Below, piece after piece: positions 57,657 to 64,000 of a stretch of DNA of 64,000 nucleotides (position 1 is the first letter of the stretch; every line of letters starts with the position of its first letter). The position numbers and the translations under genes are program-made. The DNA comes from Pseudomonas sp. WS 5079 (GTDB lineage: Bacteria > Pseudomonadota > Gammaproteobacteria > Pseudomonadales > Pseudomonadaceae). The DNA lies in NCBI RefSeq assembly GCF_012985465.1, contig NZ_JAAQWN010000003.1:62001-126000 (forward strand), given 5' to 3'. The notes beneath the pieces were generated by a model, which was given only the letters and a program-made list of their open reading frames with translations, was not told the DNA's origin and did not search any database.

Positions 57657-58898
57657 TCAGATCCAGGAATGCCGGGCCGGCAATGTTCCGTTGAGGTGCC
57701 AGGCGCCCACCGCGTGATATTTCCAGCGCACCGGGTCGTGCAAGGTGTGCACCCGTGCATTGCGCCAGTGGCGGTCGAGGTTGAATTCGGCGAGGGTGGC
57801 GCGGCTGCCGGCCAGTTCGAAAAGCTTCTCGCTGACCAGCAGCGAGACTTCGGTGGTCAGCACCTTGGCTTGTGCCACGGCAATCGAGGCCCGGGCGGCG
57901 GAGTGTTCGGTGATGGGCGCGGCGCTGACCTGGTCCAGCACCTGGCCGGCCTTGCGCAGCAGGGCTTCGGCGGCATGCAGTTCGATTTTCAGCTTGCCGA
58001 TGTCGGCAATCACATAGAGGTCGTCACTGGCCCGCTCGACCTTGGCGTCGATCCACGGCCGCGAGCGTTCGCGGACAAAACTGATGGTGTCGTCGAGGGC
58101 GCCACGGGCGATGCCGGCGTCGATGGCGGCCTGGATCAATTGCGAGACTGCGCCCTGGATGCCTGGGGTCTGCCCCAGGCGCCAGGTCGGCACCACCAGG
58201 TCGGCATCTACCGGCACGTTATTCAGCAGCACGGTGCCGCTGGCGGTGGTGCGTTGGCCAAAGCCCGACCAGTCATCGACGATGCGCAATCCCGGGGTGC
58301 CACGCCGTACAAAAGCCATGACCTGGCGGCCTTCGTCGTCCAGGGCCTTGACCGCGACCCAATGGGCAAACAGTGCGCCGGTGGAGTAGAACTTCTGGCC
58401 GTTGATGACAAAGCCGTCACCCTCGGCGCTGATCCGGGCCTTCAAATCCAGGGTATTTTTAGTGCCGCGTTCCGGCCCGCCGTTGCCGATGCGCCAGCCG
58501 TCGAGGACGCTTTGGAACAGCTGCTTTTTCTGTTCCTGGCTGGCGGCGCCTTGCAGCACGTGGAGGATGCCGAAGTGGTTCTGCGGGATCTGCCCCAGGG
58601 CCGGGTCGACGGCGCTGATAATCGCGAACACTTCGGCCAGGGTCACAAACGACACTTGTGGGCCACCGTATTCGCGGGGGATGGAAATGCTGCCCAGGCC
58701 GCTGCGGGTGAACTGTTCGATTTCGGCCCAAGGCAGTTTGCGCTGGCGGTCACGCAGGCCGGCTTGCAAGCGGGCGGCCTGGGCAAGCTCGTGAGCGGCG
58801 GCGAGGGCTTCACTGTCGTTGCGCAGCACCTTGGCGGGCAGTAGCAGCGGGGCGATATCCAGATCGCTCTGGAGGGGCGATTGCGCCAAGTTAGACAT
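57657..58898 (-). CDS. SfnB-family flavoprotein (acyl-CoA dehydrogenase fold), first copy
   Basis: A 413-residue paralogue of the next gene, leading the three-gene unit. It keeps the same motifs: LGQIPQNHFGILHVL, FVINGQKFYSTGA, DDWSGFGQRTTASGTVLLNNV and RHWRNARVHTLHDPVRWKYH. An extra N-terminal segment of about 15 residues is present. The two copies probably differ in substrate. Upstream is an AT-rich region with a TATTCC-type motif and a palindrome, the likely promoter and operator. A sulfate-starvation response is expected for this family. Confidence 0.85.
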   Translation of the reverse strand: MSNLAQSPLQSDLDIAPLLLPAKVLRNDSEALAAAHELAQAARLQAGLRDRQRKLPWAEIEQFTRSGLGSISIPREYGGPQVSFVTLAEVFAIISAVDPALGQIPQNHFGILHVLQGAASQEQKKQLFQSVLDGWRIGNGGPERGTKNTLDLKARISAEGDGFVINGQKFYSTGALFAHWVAVKALDDEGRQVMAFVRRGTPGLRIVDDWSGFGQRTTASGTVLLNNVPVDADLVVPTWRLGQTPGIQGAVSQLIQAAIDAGIARGALDDTISFVRERSRPWIDAKVERASDDLYVIADIGKLKIELHAAEALLRKAGQVLDQVSAAPITEHSAARASIAVAQAKVLTTEVSLLVSEKLFELAGSRATLAEFNLDRHWRNARVHTLHDPVRWKYHAVGAWHLNGTLPARHSWI

Positions 58899-59034
58899 CG
58901 GTGCGCCCCTGCGTGGCTACACGTAATGCCCTGGCGTTGTGCACCGGGGTAATTTTGACCATACCTACCTCACATCCGTGGAAAAGCTAAAAAATCAGGA
59001 ATGTCCGGTGGTCCGGTGCATATACCCTAAGCGT

Positions 59035-59070
59035 GTTTATTTTTTAAATAAACTAACTTTTAGGAATATG
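59035..59070. promoter_or_regulatory. AT-rich palindrome and TATTCC motif upstream of the SfnB unit
   Basis: GTTTATT (59035-59041) and AATAAAC (59047-59053) form a 7-bp dyad with a 5-base centre. On the minus strand ATATTCCTAAAAGTTAG overlaps its right side, resembling the TTATTCC strings before atsK and the hydrolase gene. It also lies just beyond the end of the two-domain protein gene, where it might act as a terminator. Confidence 0.4.
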
Positions 59071-59083
59071 TATAGAAGGTCTG

Positions 59084-59860
59084 TCACCCCGGCTCGCACG
59101 GTGAGCCAGGACGCCGTGGCTGGTACACCGACAAGGCCTCGGCCGGGCCTGGGGCTTTGGCCTGGGCGATGCTCACGATGCGCCCGGGCGCCCAGCGCGA
59201 GTTGTTGCCCACGCGGTCGATCACGCAGTAGGTGACCTCCTGGCGCGCGTCGTCCCCCGCTTCGAGGATCAGCGTCGAAGGCACCCAAACCTGCACGGGC
59301 CGCCCCACCCCGGTGGGGTGGATGGGGGGCAGGTCCAGGCGCGCATCGCCCCAGCGCAGGGTGATTGCATCTCCGGCGGCCATGTTCAGGTAGGGCTCGA
59401 TGGTCAATGGCACGCCCCGGCGGATCTGGCTGGGGTTGACGCCATGGCGGCGGATGGTTTCAGGCAGGCCCACAGGGGCCAGGTTCTGGATTTCTGCGCC
59501 ACACAGCACCGATGGAGGGCCGCCCGGGCAGGCGGTCTTGACCTGCACCCGGGTAATCATCGAGCGCGCCGGGCCGCGCCCCACTTGCATGACCCGGTAG
59601 TGAATCCGTGCGGCACCATTTTGCACAAAGCTTTCCGGTACCCGCAGGCTGCTGGGCTGGCCGATATCGGCGGCGCTCACGCGCTTGGAGGCGGCAAAGC
59701 AGTTGTTCCAGAACAGCTCGATCAAGTCGCCCTTGCCCATGTCCGGGTAGGGGGCGATATCGACCTGCAAATAGGTGGCGGCCTGCGCGTTGATACCTTG
59801 TTTGAGAGCCTGGGGCACTGTCGGCGCGGCGAGCATGGCCAGGGGGGGAATGTGCTTCAT
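59084..59860 (-). CDS. Unidentified two-domain protein with Ig-like beta repeats
   Basis: A 258-residue protein. Two related halves can be seen: one around GINAQAATYLQVDIAPYPDMGKGDLIELFWNN ... VQNGAARIHYRVMQVGRG, the other around IRRGVPLTIEPYLNMAAGDAITLRWGDARL ... GDDARQEVTYCVIDRVGNN. Each has the pattern aromatic/acidic-x-G-D-x-I-x-L-x-W followed by xVxYxVxDxxGN, typical of immunoglobulin-like repeats in Pseudomonas surface-type proteins. No clear signal peptide, though MLAAPTVPQALKQG is mildly hydrophobic. ATG 59860 follows AAGGAGA at good distance. Role unknown; it lies alone. Confidence 0.6.
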   Translation of the reverse strand: MKHIPPLAMLAAPTVPQALKQGINAQAATYLQVDIAPYPDMGKGDLIELFWNNCFAASKRVSAADIGQPSSLRVPESFVQNGAARIHYRVMQVGRGPARSMITRVQVKTACPGGPPSVLCGAEIQNLAPVGLPETIRRHGVNPSQIRRGVPLTIEPYLNMAAGDAITLRWGDARLDLPPIHPTGVGRPVQVWVPSTLILEAGDDARQEVTYCVIDRVGNNSRWAPGRIVSIAQAKAPGPAEALSVYQPRRPGSPCEPG

Positions 59861-59891
59861 AAATAATCTCCTTGATGCAGCCAGCAGCGAT

Positions 59892-59934
59892 CGTTCCGAA
59901 CCTCAGGCATGGGGTTCGAAAGGAACGTTTTTTT
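59892..59934 (+). terminator. Terminator-like hairpin with no obvious gene
   Basis: CGTTCC GAACC (59892-59902) pairs with GGTTC (59913-59917) and GGAACG (59922-59927), followed by seven T. This is a good plus-strand Rho-independent terminator, yet no plus-strand gene lies in front of it; the neighbour (59084-59860) runs the other way. Confidence 0.55.
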
Positions 59935-60164
59935 GAAAAGCCAGGATAGGATCCAATCCAGTGGGCCCTAGATAAGAGGGTTGGCCAGGGGGCGTCAATG
60001 GAGGCAAAAGGCTAAACGGCGGGTTGGGGATTATTCAGAAGGGTCTTACTGATGGCTGCTATTAAAGGGGGCGTTGATAGGCGCTTTGCCCAATGATTAC
60101 GGGGACTTTTCCGAAAGGGAGGATACATGTGAGAGCCGGCAAGCCGGCTCCTACAAGGGCAGGG
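59935..60164. other. Intergenic region upstream of the cystine-transporter end
   Basis: No gene seen. Near 60129-60156 a single REP core (GAGCCGGCAAGCCGGCTCCT) lies just beyond the end of the ATPase gene. The remainder is unremarkable. Confidence 0.45.
60129..60156. repeat. Single REP core
   Basis: AGAGCCGGCAAGCCGGCTCC with a following TACAAG; one GTAG-class hairpin beyond the 3' end of the cystine ATPase gene. Confidence 0.75.
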
Positions 60165-60911
60165 TCAGTGGGTGAGGAATTTGCTGAGGAACTGCCGGGT
60201 GCGTTCTTCTTTGGGGTTGGCAAACAACGCCTTGGCGTCGCCTTGCTCGACGATGACGCCCTTGTCGAAAAAGACCACGCGGTTGGCCACGTCCCGGGCA
60301 AAACTCATTTCGTGGGTGACGATGACCATGGTGCGGTTCTCTTCGGCAAGGCTGCGGATGGTCGCCAGTACTTCGCCCACCAGCTCCGGGTCGAGGGCCG
60401 AGGTCGGCTCATCGAACAGGATCACTTCCGGCTCCATCGCCAAGGCCCGGGCAATGGCCACCCGTTGCTGCTGGCCACCGGACAGGCGCCGGGGGTAAGC
60501 ATCTTCCTTGCCTGCCAGGCCGACCTTGGCCAGCAGGGCCCGCCCGAGACGGTCGGCGGCATCGCGCGGCATCTTCTTGACCACCAGGGGGCCTTCGATG
60601 ACGTTTTCCAGGGCGGTGCGATGGGGGAACAGGTTGAAGTTCTGGAACACAAAGCCCACATGCTGGCGCAGGCGCCGCACCAGGGCCTGTTGCTGGTTGA
60701 GCGGACGGCTGCCGTCGATCTCGATGTCGCCGACCTTGATCCGGCCGCTGGTGGGTTCTTCGAGGAAGTTCAGGCAGCGCAGGAAGGTGGTCTTGCCGGA
60801 GCCGCTGGGGCCAATGATGGCGACAACTTCGCCTTCCTTGACCTCCAGGTCGATCCCATTGAGCACCACCTGACCCTTGAATTGTTTGGTCAGTTTTTCA
60901 ACCACGATCAT
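60165..60911 (-). CDS. tcyN: L-cystine ABC transporter ATP-binding protein
   Basis: A 248-residue ATPase of the cystine/glutamine type. Walker A is [11 protein letters not shown], the signature is [15 protein letters not shown], Walker B is [15 protein letters not shown] and the switch histidine is in [16 protein letters not shown]. It starts 3 bases after the permease gene. Order binding protein-permease-ATPase with dcyD upstream is the layout known for the cystine importer of enterics and Pseudomonas. The symbol follows the E. coli name. Confidence 0.87.
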   Translation of the reverse strand: MIVVEKLTKQFKGQVVLNGIDLEVKEGEVVAIIGPSGSGKTTFLRCLNFLEEPTSGRIKVGDIEIDGSRPLNQQQALVRRLRQHVGFVFQNFNLFPHRTALENVIEGPLVVKKMPRDAADRLGRALLAKVGLAGKEDAYPRRLSGGQQQRVAIARALAMEPEVILFDEPTSALDPELVGEVLATIRSLAEENRTMVIVTHEMSFARDVANRVVFFDKGVIVEQGDAKALFANPKEERTRQFLSKFLTH

Positions 60912-60914
60912 GCT

Positions 60915-61580
60915 TCAAGACTCCAGGTCATGCCGGTTGACCCGGTCTTCCAGGCGGTTCTGAAAATGCGCCAGGATGCTTGCCAGGACCCAGTAGACCA
61001 GGGCCGCAGACAGGTACATGGTGAAAATTTCGAAGGTGCGCGCCGATACCAATTGGGCCTGGCGGAACAGCTCGGGCACCTGGATGGTGGCGGCCAGCGC
61101 CGTGTCCTTGACCAGCGAAATAAAACTATTGCCCAAGGGCGGCAGGGCCGTGCGCATCGCCTGCGGCAAGATGGCCCGGCGCAGGGTCTGCGCGCGGGTC
61201 ATGCCGATACTGGCGGCAGCTTCCCACTGGCCACGCTCGATGGAGCCGATGGCCGCGCGCAGGATTTCACAGGCGTAGGCGGCCATGTTCAGCGAGAAGC
61301 CGATCATCGCCGCCGGGATCGGGTCCAGCTCGATACCCACTTGCGGCAAGCCGTAGTAGATCAAAAACAGCTGCACCAGCAACGGCGTGCCGCGAAAGAA
61401 CGAGACATAGACCCTGGCCGTCCAGCTCAACAGCTTGAAGCGCGACAGGCGCATCAAGGCCAGGCCGAAGCCCAGCAGCAAGCCGAAAAACATCCCGCCG
61501 AGGCTGAGGATCACCGTGTAATACGCGCCCTTGAGCAAAAAGGGCGCGGAGTCGAGCGCGAGTTGGAAACCTGCTTCCAT
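60915..61580 (-). CDS. tcyL: L-cystine ABC transporter permease
   Basis: A 221-residue inner-membrane permease of the HisM/GlnP family, with YVSFFRGTPLLVQLFLIYYGLP and the coupling loop WEAAASIGMTRAQTLRRAILPQA. It probably acts as a homodimer because only one permease gene is present. Its ATG shares one base with the stop codon of the binding-protein gene (TAATG), so expression is coupled. Confidence 0.87.
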   Translation of the reverse strand: MEAGFQLALDSAPFLLKGAYYTVILSLGGMFFGLLLGFGLALMRLSRFKLLSWTARVYVSFFRGTPLLVQLFLIYYGLPQVGIELDPIPAAMIGFSLNMAAYACEILRAAIGSIERGQWEAAASIGMTRAQTLRRAILPQAMRTALPPLGNSFISLVKDTALAATIQVPELFRQAQLVSARTFEIFTMYLSAALVYWVLASILAHFQNRLEDRVNRHDLES

Positions 61581-62374
61581 TATTGAGTGACGTCAGCGTT
61601 GAAGTATTTCTCGGACAGCTTCTTCAAAGTGCCGTCGGCGCGCAGTTTATCGAGAGCTTGGTTGACCGCCTCAAGCAGCTCAGGCTCGCCTTTGCGCAGG
61701 GCAATCCCTGATTCCTGGCGGGAGAAGGCGTCACCGGCAGCGGCAGTGTCCTTGGCTTTTTTCGCATATTCCAGGGCCGCCAGGCGGTCGATCAGAATCG
61801 CGTCGATACGGCCGATGCGCAGGTCCTGGAACTTGGTCGGGTCGTCGTTATAGGTCTTGATGATGGCTTTGGGTTGGTTGTCCTTGAGCCATTGTTCGTA
61901 GTTGGTGCCAAGGCCCACCCCGACTTTCTTGCCGGCCAGGTCGTCGGCGGTCTTGATGGTGTCGACGTTTTTCGCCAGGGTCAGCGCCTGGATCCCGGAG
62001 ACGGTGTAGGGCTTGGAGAAATCGTATTTTTTCTTGCGCTCTTCGGAGATCGTCACCTGGTTGACCACCGCGTCGAGGCGCTTGGATTCCAGGGCCGCGA
62101 GGATGCCGTCCCACGGGGTGGCCTGCAGCTTGACCTTGACGCCCAGCTCCTTGGCCAGGGCTTCGGACAGCTCGACTTCAAAGCCGCTGAGCTTGCCGTC
62201 TTCATCGACGAAGCTGAACGGCGGGTAGGTGCCTTCCAGGCCGATCTTGATCTCGCCGGCCTTCTTGATATTGCCCAGCTGTTCGCCGGCAACCGCCTGG
62301 CCCAACAACCCGGCGCCAAGGGCCAGGCCCAAAGTGCCAACCAGCAACGTACGACGCAATACAGAAATAGTCAT
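61580..62374 (-). CDS. tcyJ: L-cystine-binding protein
   Basis: A 264-residue periplasmic family-3 binding protein, with signal peptide (about 1-29, TLGLALGAGLLGQAVAGE) and GEIKIGLEGTYPPFSFVDEDGKL and RLDAVVNQVTISEERKKKYDFS, the latter (with Tyr-Asp-Phe-Ser) typical of cystine binders (FliY). It is the first gene of tcyJ-L-N and lies 177 bases from dcyD on the same strand. The gap between is AT-rich and contains TTATATTCCATTTTTGCATA, a candidate CysB-type site. Confidence 0.88.
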   Translation of the reverse strand: MTISVLRRTLLVGTLGLALGAGLLGQAVAGEQLGNIKKAGEIKIGLEGTYPPFSFVDEDGKLSGFEVELSEALAKELGVKVKLQATPWDGILAALESKRLDAVVNQVTISEERKKKYDFSKPYTVSGIQALTLAKNVDTIKTADDLAGKKVGVGLGTNYEQWLKDNQPKAIIKTYNDDPTKFQDLRIGRIDAILIDRLAALEYAKKAKDTAAAGDAFSRQESGIALRKGEPELLEAVNQALDKLRADGTLKKLSEKYFNADVTQ

Positions 62375-62551
62375 GACAAGCCCCTGTGCTTTTTATGGTG
62401 TGCGAAGCAGGTGACGCAGTGGTCGTATCCTGCCCTAAAAACGCGGTGTGTGGGAGCGCGACTATAGGGCGAGTTTTAAAGCGTTAAAAATAATATAAAT
62501 TAAGTTTTATATTCCATTTTTGCATATCAGGTGCAGATTCAATGTGTCCAG
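62375..62551. promoter_or_regulatory. Promoter region of the tcyJLN operon
   Basis: AT-rich segment between dcyD and tcyJ. It includes AAAATAATATAAATTAAG (about 62487-62504) and TTATATTCCATTTTTGCATA (about 62506-62525). The latter resembles the TATTCC motif seen before other sulfur genes here. Likely a CysB-controlled promoter; not proven. Confidence 0.45.
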
Positions 62552-63544
62552 TCAGAACACTGAATCATAGGCAAACAACGCCGGCGCCCCCCCGGTGTGC
62601 AGGAAGATGATCGGGCCTTCCCCGAACGCGTCGCGACCGATGCCATCGAGCAACCCGGCCATGGCCTTGCCGGTGTAGACCGGGTCCAGCAACAGGCCTT
62701 CCTGACTCGCCAGCAGCTTGATTGCCGCCAGGGTTCCGGCGTTGGGCTCGCCATAGCGCGGGGCGAAGTATTCGTCCCACAAAATCACTTTGAACGCGTC
62801 GGGTACCGCCACCCCCAGCAATTGCGCCGTGCGTTCGGCCAGGCCTTGGACCTTGGGCCGTTGCGCCTCGTCGGTGCGCGACACGGTGACGCCAATCACC
62901 GGCAAGTCCGGCAGCACTTCGCTCAACGCCAGGGCCAGGCCGCTGTGGGTGCCGGCGCTGCCGGAGGCCAGGACCACCGCCGCAAACTGCAGGCCGCTGT
63001 CCTGGATCTGCCCGGCCAATTCCAGCCCGGCCCGCACATAGCCCAGGGCACCCAGGGCGTTGGAGCCGCCGATTGGCACCAGATAGGGGGTCTTGCCGTT
63101 GCTGCGCAGGCGTTCGGCCAGGGCGTGGAGTTGCTCGTCGGCGTTGTCCAGGTTTTCGACCAGTTCGACCTTGGCGTCGAACAACTCGACCAACAAGCGG
63201 TTGCCGTTGCCCAGGTAGTTGGGGTCGTCGGTGCCCGTGGGGTTTTCCAGCAGGGCGACACAGCCCAGGCCCAGCTTGGCGGCGAGGGCTGCGGTCTGGC
63301 GCACATGGTTGGACTGGATCGCGCCGGCGGTGACCAGCGTATCGGCGCCCTGGGCCAAGGCATCGGCGGCGAGGTATTCGAGCTTGCGCAGTTTGTTGCC
63401 GCCCATGGCCAGCGGCGTGGTGTCGTCGCGCTTGACGTAGATATCACGGCCCAGCCAGGCCGACAGTCGTTCGAGTTTTTCCAGGGCGGTGGCGCCACCC
63501 AGTAGTTCCAGACGGTTAAAACGCTCGAGCTGTTGTTTGATCAT
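62552..63544 (-). CDS. dcyD: D-cysteine desulfhydrase
   Basis: DcyD converts D-cysteine to pyruvate, H2S and ammonia using PLP. The 330-residue protein belongs to the ACC deaminase/DcyD family. The Schiff-base Lys51 is in [13 protein letters not shown], and the phosphate-binding and substrate loops are [15 protein letters not shown] and [16 protein letters not shown] 63544 starts [10 protein letters not shown]; an upstream extension is rejected. It lies beside tcyJLN, as in E. coli and other Pseudomonas, so cystine import and cysteine breakdown are coupled. It is divergent from epsC. Confidence 0.93.
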   Translation of the reverse strand: MIKQQLERFNRLELLGGATALEKLERLSAWLGRDIYVKRDDTTPLAMGGNKLRKLEYLAADALAQGADTLVTAGAIQSNHVRQTAALAAKLGLGCVALLENPTGTDDPNYLGNGNRLLVELFDAKVELVENLDNADEQLHALAERLRSNGKTPYLVPIGGSNALGALGYVRAGLELAGQIQDSGLQFAAVVLASGSAGTHSGLALALSEVLPDLPVIGVTVSRTDEAQRPKVQGLAERTAQLLGVAVPDAFKVILWDEYFAPRYGEPNAGTLAAIKLLASQEGLLLDPVYTGKAMAGLLDGIGRDAFGEGPIIFLHTGGAPALFAYDSVF

Positions 63545-63711
63545 GGTTACGCACGGGTAATAGAAGATGGGAGGGACTATAGGCAGGGCTTTTTGCGCGG
63601 GCAACCGCCAGTTGCTTATGCCAGAACGTTATGAGCATCGCACCATTGGTTATTAAGAGCGGCCCGGTTGCATACCGTAAAGTGATGGCCATTACCTCAG
63701 GAGGGATTACC

Positions 63712-64000
63712 GTGAGCGAGCGTTCCAGTCATTGGCAATTACAGACCATCGTCAGCCAGTTGCGCGGCGCCCGGGATCAGTGGCGTACGCGCAACGGCCG
63801 GGTCAGCGGCGAGCAGGGCGGTCGCGAGTTACCTTCCCGTGATGCGATGGCGCAGATTCTTGAAGCGCTGTGCGGCGCACTGTTCCCCATGCGCCTGGGG
63901 CCGGTGGATTTGCGCGAGGAGAGTGAGGATTTCTACGTCGGCCATACCCTCGATGTGGCGCTCAATGCCCTGCTCGCCCAGGCACGCCTGGAGTTGCGCT
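63712..64000 (+). CDS. epsC: Serine O-acetyltransferase EpsC (N-terminal part, runs off the window)
   Basis: GTG at 63712 follows CAGGAGGG. The visible 96 residues (SSHWQLQTIVSQLRGARDQW ... LPSRDAMAQILEALCGALFP ... LREESEDFYVGHTLDVALNA) match the N-terminal helical part of EpsC-type serine O-acetyltransferases, which make O-acetylserine for cysteine synthesis. The catalytic left-handed helix part lies beyond the window. It is divergent from dcyD; O-acetylserine or N-acetylserine is also the inducer of CysB, so this gene feeds the regulation of the whole region. Confidence 0.85.
   Translation, partial: MSERSSHWQLQTIVSQLRGARDQWRTRNGRVSGEQGGRELPSRDAMAQILEALCGALFPMRLGPVDLREESEDFYVGHTLDVALNALLAQARLELR

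Overview
This window is chromosomal DNA of a fluorescent Pseudomonas, most likely of the P. fluorescens group. The signs are high GC, Pseudomonas-type REP palindromes of two classes (GTGGGAGCGGGC... and GTAGGAGC.GGC...) between many genes, and gene orders known from P. aeruginosa: gabD-gabT; oscA-sbp-cysTWA beside desA and two c-di-GMP proteins; ats genes near tonB2-exbB1-exbD1; cystine transporter-dcyD-epsC. There is no phage, integrase, IS element, rRNA or CRISPR array. The species call is inference from protein families and repeats.

Layout: (1) 1-3.5 kb: tRNA-Arg(CCG) and gabD/gabT. (2) 3.6-9.6 kb: a REC-HDOD regulator, a PAS-GGDEF cyclase, a fatty-acid desaturase and a PAS-GGDEF-EAL protein. 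(3) 9.8-14 kb: oscA-sbp and cysT-cysW-cysA (sulfate uptake). (4) 14-15.4 kb: an Mpo1-like protein and a Crp/Fnr regulator. (5) 15.5-28.4 kb: sulfate-ester block: arylsulfatase atsA, atsC, fused permease atsB, divergent atsR, dioxygenase atsK, a second sulfatase, two sister LysR regulators and a TonB-dependent receptor. (6) 28.5-31 kb: an MFS exporter, a deaminase and a LysR regulator. (7) 31.3-33.3 kb: TonB-ExbB-ExbD. (8) 33.5-39.6 kb: an RBBP9-like hydrolase, a short sigma-54 activator, an orphan MetQ-like protein and a four-gene polar amino-acid ABC transporter. (9) 39.6-42 kb: a lower-GC insert with a PAAR effector, a probable immunity protein and a PAAR-like protein. (10) 42.3-51.2 kb: an AAA ATPase, a TriABC-like RND pump and a large exported, possibly glycosidase-like protein. 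(11) 51.2-51.7 kb: a tandem REP array. (12) 51.7-59.9 kb: a methyltransferase, metQ-metN-metI, an NtaA/DszA-type monooxygenase, two SfnB-type flavoproteins and an exported two-domain protein. (13) 60.1-64 kb: cystine ABC transporter, D-cysteine desulfhydrase dcyD and the start of epsC (serine acetyltransferase).

How it fits together: roughly half of the genes serve sulfur acquisition. They cover uptake of sulfate (Sbp-CysTWA), sulfate esters (receptor, AtsRBC, AtsA, AtsK), methionine or related compounds (MetNIQ and an orphan MetQ) and cystine, release of sulfur from sulfones or sulfonates (monooxygenase plus SfnB pair) and from D-cysteine (DcyD), and entry into cysteine synthesis (EpsC). TonB-ExbBD could energise the outer-membrane receptor.

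The least ordinary items are the lower-GC PAAR effector module (39.6-42.0 kb), the composite REP array at 51.2 kb with a relative at 4.85 kb, stop codons supplied by the GTAG end of REP elements, a possible pseudoknotted RNA element at 36.44 kb, and a sigma-54 activator with no visible DNA-binding domain. All functions are inferred from sequence by eye; no database search was run.
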